A stretch of 21,284 nt of DNA from Methanobacteriota archaeon (GTDB lineage Archaea; Thermoplasmatota; Thermoplasmata; RBG-16-68-12). Positions 14,036 through 21,031 of this stretch are shown here, piece after piece; positions within the stretch are counted from its first letter, which is position 1, and each line of letters begins with the position of its first letter. The stretch is taken from assembly GCA_005878995.1 (NCBI GenBank), contig VBME01000147.1, positions 1 to 21,284 on the forward strand. The letters are read 5' to 3'. A program made the translations under genes and the position numbers. The notes under the pieces were generated by a model. It was not told where the DNA came from, ran no database searches, and was given only the letters and a program-made list of their open reading frames with translations.

Positions 14036-15466
14036 TCACGGCGCGACGAGCGGTTGGGCGACGTGCGCCGTGTCGATCGTCAGCTTCAGGGACCGGAGGA
14101 AGCCCATGCGCCGCATGAAGTTCGCTTCGTCCTCCCAGAGGTGAGCGAGGCGGGACGTGAACGCGGCGCCAGGAACCTTGCTCGCGATCGCGCGCACCCC
14201 TTTCGAGAGGTTGTACACCTTGGACCGGTCTTTCGGGGCTGCGAAGAACGGGAACGTGGACACGATTCCGGTCGCCCGAAGGCTCGCGTACGCGCCGGCT
14301 TTCGCGGTACTCTGATCGCCGAACGCGCGGATTTTCGCGAGGAAGTCGCCTAAGGCCTTCGCGGGGAGCCGGACCTCGCCAACGAACAGGGATCGGGCGA
14401 CCGTGTCCGCGGTCTTGCGGTAGGCATCGGCAGGTGCATCGAACGGGTTCGGGACGTCCGGGCTCTTCGCCTTGAACCCGGCCATCGCGGTGTCCAGCGC
14501 CTTTTCCTTCGCGGGCAACCCGGTTCCGGTCCCGCTCATGGAGATCTGGGCGGTGAACGCCTCGGCCGCGACGGACGGCCGGAGGGTCCTCGCGGCGACC
14601 GCGTCCGTGACGTGGACCCAGTCCGGGCTCGTACTCGATCGGGTCAGCTTATCCAGCGCTACGGAGAGCTTTGCGCCGTCGTCGAACGTGTAGGTCAGCG
14701 TCTTGCGCGCGGTGGGTTTCGCCTCGAGGCGCAGGGCGAGGGCGACCGGTAGGAAAAATTCGCCGGCCAGGGGAAGGGTCGCATGGAGCAGGTCGTACGC
14801 GGTCCCGTTGTTCGCGACCTCCTCGAAGCCGACCCGCGCTCGGTGTCCGAACGGCGAGATCGTCCGTAGCGCGTTCACGTAGGCGCCGAATTCGCCCCGA
14901 TACGCCCCGAACGGCGCATCGCCGTACACTCCGTCGCCCACCGCGAAATCGAGCGGGACCGTTGGCACGAAGGGGACGCGGTGCCCCTTCGCCGGGGCGG
15001 CGTCGTACAGCTGCTTCCAGGTGGCGCCGACCTGCGCAATGGCCCGATGGGCTGCCTCGGAAAACTCGATCTCCGCGTACGCGGTGAAATCGAGCTGCAC
15101 CCCGCGCTGTTCCGGCACGATCCAATCGTACGTGAGGAGGGTACGGGGTCGGACGACGACGCCGAACTCGCGGGTCCGGCCGACCCCGAGCTGCGTTCGG
15201 AAGAAGTGGTAGTCCTCCGCGGAGAGCCCCAAGCTCACCGTGCTCTCCTCGCCGTTGAGCACCCGGACGAGCTTCCGGACCTCCGAATCGTCTTTCACCT
15301 TCACCGTCACAGGCGGGAGCCGGTTCAGGTCCGCGATGAGGTCCTTCGGCAGGAGCCGGTCGTCGCGGACGAAGAGGGCGCGGATCAGCGACTCGCGTAT
15401 CACCTCGGAGAGGGCGGGGATTTCGACCGCCTTCTCGATGTAGTGCCAGTCCCGGAGGAGCCCCAT
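14036..15466 (-). CDS. Divergent FAD-binding (PCMH-type) oxidoreductase-like protein, GlcE-like partner
   Basis: 476 residues from ATG 15466 (MGLLRDWHYIEKAVEI), one base after the stop of the GlcD-like gene. Residues 146-180 (ATWKQLYDAAPAKGHRVPFV and on) align by eye with GVTWKDLEDFVESKGFALPF in the neighbouring enzyme, so it has the same PCMH-type fold. The glycine-rich FAD pyrophosphate loop (GGGTGWCGG in the neighbour) is not present in the expected place; that region reads STVSLGLSAEDYHFFR. It may bind FAD differently or serve as a structural, non-catalytic subunit. In glycolate oxidase GlcDEF the FAD proteins D and E are likewise paralogous. The frame is open 12 codons further upstream, inside the previous gene. 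Function unproven. Confidence 0.7.
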   Translation of the reverse strand: MGLLRDWHYIEKAVEIPALSEVIRESLIRALFVRDDRLLPKDLIADLNRLPPVTVKVKDDSEVRKLVRVLNGEESTVSLGLSAEDYHFFRTQLGVGRTREFGVVVRPRTLLTYDWIVPEQRGVQLDFTAYAEIEFSEAAHRAIAQVGATWKQLYDAAPAKGHRVPFVPTVPLDFAVGDGVYGDAPFGAYRGEFGAYVNALRTISPFGHRARVGFEEVANNGTAYDLLHATLPLAGEFFLPVALALRLEAKPTARKTLTYTFDDGAKLSVALDKLTRSSTSPDWVHVTDAVAARTLRPSVAAEAFTAQISMSGTGTGLPAKEKALDTAMAGFKAKSPDVPNPFDAPADAYRKTADTVARSLFVGEVRLPAKALGDFLAKIRAFGDQSTAKAGAYASLRATGIVSTFPFFAAPKDRSKVYNLSKGVRAIASKVPGAAFTSRLAHLWEDEANFMRRMGFLRSLKLTIDTAHVAQPLVAP

Positions 15467-15467
15467 C

Positions 15468-16988
15468 TCACGACCCCTTTTCCTGCTCGTACGTTCGGAC
15501 AAATCGGTCCCGAGTCGGTTTGGCCCGTCGGAGCATCGCGGCGATTTCCAAGCCGACGGCCATGCCTTGTGGGGGGATCGCGCGGACCCCCGGCCACGGA
15601 TACTTCGTCCAGACCTCGAGCGTCTTGCCGCCGTTGATCTTCTTTCGGGGGTCGAACACGGCTTTGACCGCGGAGATGAACGTCGTGGCGCGTCCGTGCA
15701 TCTTCCGGAGGTTGAACACGAGGAACAGGCCGAGTCCCATCGGGTGGCCGTCCATCTTGAACGCAGCGTCGCCCATCCGCTTCACGAACCCGAGCGCCGT
15801 GCCGCCGGACGGCCGCGTGTCGTCCATCAGCACATACGGCACGAGCGCCGCCGTGGTCGTGTCAACGAGGTATGCCTGGACGCTGCCGTTCAGCTTGAGC
15901 CGCCTTCGGATCCTCGCCGCCGTCTCCACCGCCTCCGGAAGCCTTCCCACGGGGACGAGGTTGTACGACGTCAGGAGGCCGCGACTCAGCCGCCGGGCGC
16001 TGTAGTTGTTGTACCGCTCCCGCCACAGCTGCTCGGCGACTTCGACCGCCAGTCTCTTCCCTTTCTCCTTTGCGACGAGCCCGTCGAGTGTGCGCTCGGT
16101 GTCCGCCACGTCGTCCTTCGAACCTCGCAATCCGACCAGGGCGAGGTCGGCGGGCTCCGGGCTGTCGGGCTGCAGGGCCCGCTCGAAGACGAAGTGGTCT
16201 CGATCGGCCAGCATGGCATGGTACGGTTCCAGGCCCGAATCCACGATCGCTTTTAGGAAGCGGGCCGCTCCGGGAAGATCCGGGAACGCGTACACGAGGG
16301 CTTTCGAGGTCTCCGGCTTGGTGACGACTCGGATCGTGGCTTTCGTGATGATTCCGAGGGTGCCTTCCGCACCAAGAAAGAGCGAGGTGAGGTCCGCGAG
16401 TTGGCCTCCGGCGTCCGCATTGGGTGCCGTGGTCAGGAGTTTTCCGTCGGGCAAGACCACCTCAAGGTTCGCGATCACGTCCCGCAGGCGTCCGCCTCGG
16501 AGCCCGCCGAAGCCCGTGCTCCCGGAGTTGATCGCGCCGCCAACCGTGCTCCCGACCGCGTTCGTCGGAACGAACGGGAGCGCGAACCCCTTCGATTCGA
16601 CGAAGTCCTCGAGGTCTTTCCAGGTCACACCCGCCTCGGTCGTCACGGTCCGGCCGTCCGAGTCGAGCGCGAGGACTCGGTTCATCTTCCGCATGTCGAT
16701 GAGCACGCCCCCGCGGTTCGGGACGGAGCCGCCGCACCAGCCGGTGCCGCCGCCCCGAGGGGTGATCTGCAAGAGGCTTTCGTCACTCAGCTTGACGAGG
16801 GCTGCGACCTCCTCCGTGGTCTGCGGGAGGGCGACGAAGTCGGGATACAGTTTCCATTGGAGCAGGGCCACCTTCGGGAGGGACGCGAAGTCGTGGCTGT
16901 ACACCATCCGGTCGAACTCGGAGCGTGCGACGCGCTCGGGCCCGAGTGTGTTCACGAGGCGCCGATACGCATAATCGAGGCTTGCCAT
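15468..16988 (-). CDS. FAD-linked 2-hydroxyacid dehydrogenase (GlcD / D-lactate dehydrogenase family)
   Basis: 506 residues, soluble flavoenzyme oxidising D-lactate, glycolate or a similar 2-hydroxyacid. FAD PCMH domain: PRGGGTGWCGGSVPNRGGV (residues 77-95), GVTWKDLEDFVESKGFALPF, VGSTVGGAINSGSTGFGGLR and FLGAEGTLGIITKATIRV. The C-terminal FAD-oxidase domain ends with DPRKKINGGK (446-455), the counterpart of the usual DP-G-LNPGK signature. Length is slightly above the 460-480 common for GlcD. The ATG at 16988 follows GGAGAAGG. It forms a pair with the divergent paralogue downstream; electrons could enter the HdrB-like/cytochrome b proteins encoded convergently, as GlcF does for GlcDE, though no GlcF gene adjoins it on the same strand. 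Substrate cannot be told from sequence. Confidence 0.88.
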   Translation of the reverse strand: MASLDYAYRRLVNTLGPERVARSEFDRMVYSHDFASLPKVALLQWKLYPDFVALPQTTEEVAALVKLSDESLLQITPRGGGTGWCGGSVPNRGGVLIDMRKMNRVLALDSDGRTVTTEAGVTWKDLEDFVESKGFALPFVPTNAVGSTVGGAINSGSTGFGGLRGGRLRDVIANLEVVLPDGKLLTTAPNADAGGQLADLTSLFLGAEGTLGIITKATIRVVTKPETSKALVYAFPDLPGAARFLKAIVDSGLEPYHAMLADRDHFVFERALQPDSPEPADLALVGLRGSKDDVADTERTLDGLVAKEKGKRLAVEVAEQLWRERYNNYSARRLSRGLLTSYNLVPVGRLPEAVETAARIRRRLKLNGSVQAYLVDTTTAALVPYVLMDDTRPSGGTALGFVKRMGDAAFKMDGHPMGLGLFLVFNLRKMHGRATTFISAVKAVFDPRKKINGGKTLEVWTKYPWPGVRAIPPQGMAVGLEIAAMLRRAKPTRDRFVRTYEQEKGS

Positions 16989-17030
16989 CGCCTTCTCCGG
17001 GGGGACGGCCGCGGGTAGACGGTCACTTCG

Positions 17031-17038
17031 GATAAAGG
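17031..17038 (-). promoter_or_regulatory. Possible TATA-like element before the GlcD-like gene
   Basis: Reverse strand CCTTTATC, about 46 nt upstream of ATG 16988, in the 84-base gap after tatA. It would give a leader of about 20 nt containing GGAGAAGG. Weak by itself. Confidence 0.3.
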
Positions 17039-17072
17039 TACCGCGCGGACACGATTCCCTCCATGTGCGCGG

Positions 17073-17498
17073 TCAGACGTTGAGGGCCTTGATGATCTGT
17101 TCCTTCAGTCGAATCACGTCGGCGCCGGAGCTGTATACGTTCATCGCTTGCGCCGCGGACACGACCTGATCGTCGCTCGCCTTGTCGACCGCGCGGGCGA
17201 TGTCGAGTTTCAGTTGGAGCTCGCTCCGGCCCGTCGCGGGGACCCCGAGCGCCCCGGCGGCCTTCTCGACCCGCACCCGCGCGTCGCGGGTGTCGAGTGT
17301 CGACAGCTCCATGCTGATTTCGCGCTCCACCTCCATCCTGCCGCGGCGGAATTCCCCGAGGGCTCGGCCGAAACCGCGGAAGAGGTCCGGGATTTTTTGC
17401 GGGCCGAACAGCAGGAGCACCGCGACGATGATCAGGATGATGACCCATTCGATGCCCTCGATCTGGGCGGCCACGCTCCAGATGTCCCCAGCCGACAT
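17073..17498 (-). CDS. tatA: Twin-arginine translocase subunit TatA/TatB type
   Basis: 141 residues. N-terminal single membrane helix at about 17-31 (EWVIILIIVAVLLLFGP), then the Phe-Gly hinge FGPQKIPDLFRGFGRALGEF, the textbook TatA signature with an amphipathic helix. The C-terminal domain (about 60-141) is unusually long and folded-looking: EKAAGALGV..RSELQLKLDIARAVDK and VIRLKEQIIKALNV, instead of the short, loosely charged tail of most TatA. It forms pores with TatC to export folded proteins. Start chosen at ATG 17498, because the open frame further upstream lies inside tatC. 32-base gap after tatC. Confidence 0.93.
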   Translation of the reverse strand: MSAGDIWSVAAQIEGIEWVIILIIVAVLLLFGPQKIPDLFRGFGRALGEFRRGRMEVEREISMELSTLDTRDARVRVEKAAGALGVPATGRSELQLKLDIARAVDKASDDQVVSAAQAMNVYSSGADVIRLKEQIIKALNV

Positions 17499-17530
17499 GC
17501 CGGCTCCCCGAGCGACCAAGGTGCCCGCTC

Positions 17531-18346
17531 TTATGAGGTTTTCGCACGACCCCGACGTTTCTCGATGCGGACCGCGACGACGTAGCCGAGGACGTACAAA
17601 AAGAGCATCGGGATCGACACGAGCATCATCGTGATCCCGCTCCCGTCCGGAGTGATGATCGCCCCGAACAGGAAGATCGCAATCGCCGCGATCCGCCAGT
17701 ACTTCTTCCAGAAGCCCGAGTTCACGATCCCGAGCCAAGACAGACCGTACATCAAGACCGGGAGTTGGAACGCCAGACCGAAGGCCACGCTGAAGAGCAG
17801 GACGAAGTCGATGAAGTCGCCTCCGTAGAGGATCAAGAAGTTCGCCCCGAGGACGTTCTGCACAGAGTACAGCAGGCCGAATGTGAATGGGAGGACGACG
17901 ACGAGGCACAGCGTGACGCCGGAGAGAAAGAGGACCGCAACGGGCAAGGTGATCCGGATGATGAGACGCTTCTCCGACGGCTTCAAGGCCGGCCCGATGA
18001 ACTGTCCAATCTGGTACGAGATGATCGGCGAGGCCGTGACGGCCGCGAGGAAGAACGCCACCTTGAACATGACTACATACGCGTCCCATGGCGGCGAGAA
18101 GCTGCGGTTGACAGGGATCCCGTTCACGCGGTCCGGGACGAGGTAGTTCTCCATCCCGACAAAGAACTGGGTCGCGATGTTTGCGTTGTTCGTCCCGAGG
18201 GCGGGAACGAGCATCGGCACTTGCATCGATCCCAGTCGCACGGAACCGATCGCAGTCGTCAGGTTCAGCGCGAACAGGATGAGGACCACGATGACGACGA
18301 TCTTGAGACGTTGGCGAAGTTCCTCGATGTGTTCGAAGAACGTCAT
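17531..18346 (-). CDS. tatC: Twin-arginine translocase subunit TatC
   Basis: Receptor and core of the Tat export system. From ATG 18346 it has 271 residues, starting MTFFEHIEELRQRLKIVVIV, the conserved cytoplasmic HxxELRxR N-terminus. It has six membrane helices, a large periplasmic P1 region between helices 1 and 2 that is longer than in E. coli (VRLGSMQVPMLVPALGTNNA through SFSPPWDAYVV), and IITPDGSGITMMLVSIPMLF near the C-terminus. The frame is open upstream to a TTG at 18433, which would add 29 residues lacking any family similarity; no clear promoter or SD decides between them. Next to tatA on the same strand, with a molybdoenzyme gene upstream. Confidence 0.94.
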   Translation of the reverse strand: MTFFEHIEELRQRLKIVVIVVLILFALNLTTAIGSVRLGSMQVPMLVPALGTNNANIATQFFVGMENYLVPDRVNGIPVNRSFSPPWDAYVVMFKVAFFLAAVTASPIISYQIGQFIGPALKPSEKRLIIRITLPVAVLFLSGVTLCLVVVLPFTFGLLYSVQNVLGANFLILYGGDFIDFVLLFSVAFGLAFQLPVLMYGLSWLGIVNSGFWKKYWRIAAIAIFLFGAIITPDGSGITMMLVSIPMLFLYVLGYVVAVRIEKRRGRAKTS

Positions 18347-18455
18347 CCGCTTCTCGCTCGCGCGGTCCGAATCTGCCGCCGTTACCGCCAAGTCAACGCG
18401 ACGAAAGTGGGCTCGCCATATGGACTTTCCCAAATTACGGAACGGGGCAAGCGCG

Positions 18456-19022
18456 TCAAAACGAATATCGGTCTTCGGTCACCGGATCCGCCGTGTTGCT
18501 GTAGCCGCGGATCTCCCAGTAGCCGAGTTCCTCTTCCTCGGTGAAGGTGACCGCGCGGACCCACTTCGCGCTCTTGTACGCATATCGCTTTGGGACGAGG
18601 AGGCGCACCGGGCCTCCATGTTCCAGCGGCAGCGGCTTCCCGTCCCACTGATACGTCAAGAGGACGCCGGGCTCGTACAACACGTCGAGGGGATGCGACG
18701 TGGTGTAGCCGTCCCCGCACCGAAACGTTGCGAATCGGGCCGTGGGTCGGATTTGCGCGCGCTGAGCCAATTCGCGGATCGTGACGCCGACCCACTCGTT
18801 GTCGAACGTCGTCCAGCCCGTGACGCAGTGGAACGCGGACATCGTCTTCGTCGACGGCAACGCGACTAATTCGTCGAACGTAAATCGAAGGGGTTTGTCG
18901 ACCGCCCCGTCCACGCGTAAGTCCCAGGCGTTCCGGTCGAACCGCGGGACGATGCCCAAGTCGAGCCTCGGCCACTTGCGGACTTCGCGCTGTCCCGGCG
19001 GGAGAGATCGCTCGGCGACCAT
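18456..19022 (-). CDS. Sulfite-oxidase-like molybdopterin-binding protein (MsrP/YedY family domain)
   Basis: 188 residues: a bare Moco-binding domain. Family landmarks: FDRNAWDLRVDGAVDKPL, FTFDELVALPS, the Mo-ligating cysteine C66 in AFHCVTGWTTFDNEWVGV, GYTTSHPLD, GGPVRLLVPKRYAYKSAKWV and the ending YWEIRGYSNTADP. No signal peptide or C-terminal dimerisation domain, so it appears cytoplasmic and short. The frame is open upstream to 19169, but a TATA-like element at 19048-19055 lies inside that stretch and 29 nt before ATG 19022, indicating a leaderless start here. Oxidises or reduces a small sulfur or related substrate; the actual one is unknown. Placement ahead of tatC resembles the general association of this family with Tat, although this copy lacks a twin-arginine signal. 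Confidence 0.88.
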   Translation of the reverse strand: MVAERSLPPGQREVRKWPRLDLGIVPRFDRNAWDLRVDGAVDKPLRFTFDELVALPSTKTMSAFHCVTGWTTFDNEWVGVTIRELAQRAQIRPTARFATFRCGDGYTTSHPLDVLYEPGVLLTYQWDGKPLPLEHGGPVRLLVPKRYAYKSAKWVRAVTFTEEEELGYWEIRGYSNTADPVTEDRYSF

Positions 19023-19047
19023 TATGTCGAGACCATTGGGGTTCTCG

Positions 19048-19055
19048 AATATAAA
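19048..19055 (-). promoter_or_regulatory. TATA box of the molybdopterin protein gene
   Basis: Reverse strand CCGTTTATATTCG, centred about 29 nt upstream of ATG 19022, so the transcript would be leaderless or nearly so. This decides the start codon. Confidence 0.6.
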
Positions 19056-19107
19056 CGGTTGTGCCGGACACGCGCCCCCCATATTCCCGCCCCAAGAAAC
19101 GTCGCGG

Positions 19108-19140
19108 TCCCGGTCGAAATTGGAGACCGAATTTCCGGGA
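19108..19140. repeat. 33-bp imperfect inverted repeat between divergent promoters
   Basis: Outer arms TCCCGG (19108-19113) and CCGGGA (19135-19140), inner arms AAATT (19117-19121) and AATTT (19130-19134), with a 3-base bulge TCG. It lies midway between the minus-strand TATA at 19048 and the plus-strand TATA at 19173. Candidate operator for both units. Confidence 0.35.
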
Positions 19141-19172
19141 GAAAACGGGCGAGTCGAGTGCCCCGACAAAGG

Positions 19173-19180
19173 TTTAATAG
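19173..19180 (+). promoter_or_regulatory. TATA box of the nuo operon
   Basis: TTTAATAG preceded by ACAAAGG (BRE-like purines), centred about 31 nt before ATG 19207, giving a leader of about five bases. Confidence 0.6.
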
Positions 19181-19206
19181 CCGGGCCAATTTTCCACGCA
19201 ACGGCA

Positions 19207-19578
19207 ATGGTGCTTGAGAGCTACGTGCCCGTTCTCATTTTTGCCGTCGTTGCGTTGATGTTCCCCCTCGGCACGTTCTTCGCGACGCGGTTGTTTCGGC
19301 CCGACCACCCGACGCCGCTGAAGGACCTGACCTACGAGTGCGGGGAGGTCCCCGAAGGCGAGGCGCAGATCCAGTTCCATTTTCAGTACTACATGTTCGC
19401 CCTGATTTTCGTCGTCTTCGATGTCGCGGCGGTGTTCCTCCTCCTGTGGGCGTTCGCCTGGGGCGGGCTGTTGAATTCCGCGTCGCCCGTGGCCAAGTTC
19501 TCGATCTTCCTGTTCCTGGGGATCATGTTTGTCGCCACCCAGTACGCGCTCAAGAAGGAGGAGGTCATCCAGATATGA
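19207..19578 (+). CDS. nuoA: Complex I (NADH dehydrogenase-like) subunit A
   Basis: 123-residue membrane subunit of the proton-pumping complex. Three membrane helices (about 5-27, 63-85, 95-113); the conserved loop between helices 1 and 2 is KDLTYECGEVPEGEAQIQFH, followed by FQYYMFALIFVVFDVAAVFL, both diagnostic of NuoA/ND3. The start ATG 19207 fits the TATA at 19173; the frame is open far upstream, but that part is antisense to the molybdoprotein gene. Its TGA overlaps an ATG at 19575 (ATGA). Confidence 0.95.
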   Translation: MVLESYVPVLIFAVVALMFPLGTFFATRLFRPDHPTPLKDLTYECGEVPEGEAQIQFHFQYYMFALIFVVFDVAAVFLLLWAFAWGGLLNSASPVAKFSIFLFLGIMFVATQYALKKEEVIQI

Positions 19579-19936
19579 GCACCGCGGTCGCGCGGGCGCC
19601 GCAGATCACGGGACGCCCCGTCCCGCCGTCGACTGGAAGGACCATTTCGAGAGCATCTACCACATCGAGAACTACGCGACCGGCTGCATGGTCCAGGTGA
19701 ATGCGCAGATCCCCTACGACGATCCGAAGATCGCCACCCTCACGGGACTGTGGCACGCGGCGGATTTCCTCGAACGGGAGATGTGGGACTTGATGGGCGT
19801 CGAGTACACGGGCCATCCGAACCTGACGCGGATCCTGCTACCCGAAGACTTCCGATTCCACCCGCTGCGGAAGGATTTCGCCCAGGAGGTCGACCGGCAG
19901 TACATCACCCGGCGCAAGCTGCGGGGAGGCAAGTGA
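19575..19936 (+). pseudogene. nuoC: Truncated, frame-broken nuoC (nuoB absent)
   Basis: Only the C-terminal part of the 30-kDa subunit is encoded: AVDWKDHFESIYHIENYATG, then ADFLEREMWDLMGVEYTGHP, NLTRILLPEDFRFHPLRKDF. The family normally has about 70 more residues before the Tyr-His-Ile segment. That frame has no start codon of its own. The ATG at 19575, coupled to nuoA, reads MSTAVARAPQITGRPVPPST in another frame and reaches a stop at 19700; one additional base near the C-run at 19613-19616 would join it to the nuoC frame as a protein of about 120 residues. The nuoB gene expected between nuoA and nuoC is missing. Either a deletion of roughly 0.7 kb plus frame loss in the genome, or an assembly error; the neighbours nuoA and nuoD are intact. 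Confidence 0.8.
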
Positions 19937-21031
19937 ATGCCGGAGTTCTGGATCAACATGGGGCCGCAGCACCCGATGACCCACGGCCTCTGGAACATGA
20001 AGGTCAAAGTCGACGGCGAGACGGTCACGGACGCGAAACCGGAGATCGGATACCTCCACCGAGGGTACGAGAAGATCATGGAGGTCCGGGAGTTCCAGAA
20101 GAACGTCGTCCTCACGGACCGCCTCTGCTACGTGTCATCGATCACGTGGTCCCACGCGTACTGCCTCGCGGTCGAGAAGATGATGGGCATCGAGACGCCG
20201 GAGCGCGGTCAATGGATCCGGGTCGTGTCCCTGGAACTCCAGCGGGTCGCGTCGCATCTGATGTGGCTCGCGGCGTACGGGCCGGACCTCGGCCTCTTGA
20301 CGGGCCTGCTCTGGGCGCTCCGCGAGCGGGAGCTGTTCTTGGACCTGATCCAACTCATGTCGGGCGCCCGGATGAACCAGAACTATCCCCGCGTTGGCGG
20401 CGTCCGCAACGACCTGCCGGACAACTTCGAGGCGATGTGCCGGCGGAGCATCGAGCATTTCCTGGAGAAGGTCGACAACGAGTACCAACGCGTGTTCCAA
20501 GAGTCGAAGGTCTTCCGGATGCGGACGGAAGGCGTCGGCCGGATCAGCGCCGCGGATGCGATCAACTGGGGCGTCACGGGGCCGAACCTCCGGGCCTGCG
20601 GGGTCGATGTCGACCTGCGGCGCCTCGACCCGTACGAGACCTACGAGGAGATCGACTTCGAGCCGCAAGTGTGGCACGACGGCGGCGCCGGCGACTCGTA
20701 TGCGCGGTTCATCTGCCGTTTCAACGAGCTGCGGGAATCGTGTCAGATCATCCTCCAGGCCCTCGAGAAGATGCCCAAGAGCGGGCCGTACCGGGTGAAG
20801 GCCCCGCGGCGCGCCGAGGGCGAGGGCTACGCGAAGACGGAGGACTCCCGGGGCGAGGCCCTCTTCTATGTGATTGGTGACGGAGACGACCGGCCGTACC
20901 GCGTCAAGATCCGGAGCCCCGTCTTCTGCACGATGGCCGCGACGCCGCTCATGCTGCGCGGCAACAAACTCGCGGACTCCGTTGCGATCCTCGGGTCCGT
21001 GGACGTGTGCGTCGGGGAGATGGACAAGTGA
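19937..21031 (+). CDS. nuoD: Complex I subunit D (49-kDa type)
   Basis: 364 residues, peripheral subunit that forms the quinone site with NuoB. Starts MPEFWINMGPQHPMTHGLWN with the conserved GPQHP hairpin; PEIGYLHRGYEKIMEVREFQ, DRLCYVSSITWSHAYCLAVE, SLELQRVASHLMWLAAYGPD and GARMNQNYPRVGGVRNDLP are all family signatures; ends GSVDVCVGEMDK. Slightly short compared with bacterial NuoD (about 400), lacking an N-terminal extension. The ATG immediately follows the nuoC stop. Cannot form a normal Q site without NuoB, so the missing nuoB matters. Confidence 0.97.
   Translation: MPEFWINMGPQHPMTHGLWNMKVKVDGETVTDAKPEIGYLHRGYEKIMEVREFQKNVVLTDRLCYVSSITWSHAYCLAVEKMMGIETPERGQWIRVVSLELQRVASHLMWLAAYGPDLGLLTGLLWALRERELFLDLIQLMSGARMNQNYPRVGGVRNDLPDNFEAMCRRSIEHFLEKVDNEYQRVFQESKVFRMRTEGVGRISAADAINWGVTGPNLRACGVDVDLRRLDPYETYEEIDFEPQVWHDGGAGDSYARFICRFNELRESCQIILQALEKMPKSGPYRVKAPRRAEGEGYAKTEDSRGEALFYVIGDGDDRPYRVKIRSPVFCTMAATPLMLRGNKLADSVAILGSVDVCVGEMDK

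Noticed and set aside
14030..14040. Transcription terminator between the convergent genes
   Set aside because: The stops are one base apart with no T-run; transcripts must end inside the opposing genes or overlap.
18434..19169. Longer versions of tatC (TTG 18433) and of the molybdopterin protein (to 19169)
   Set aside because: The added residues lack family similarity; for the molybdopterin gene the extension covers its own TATA box.
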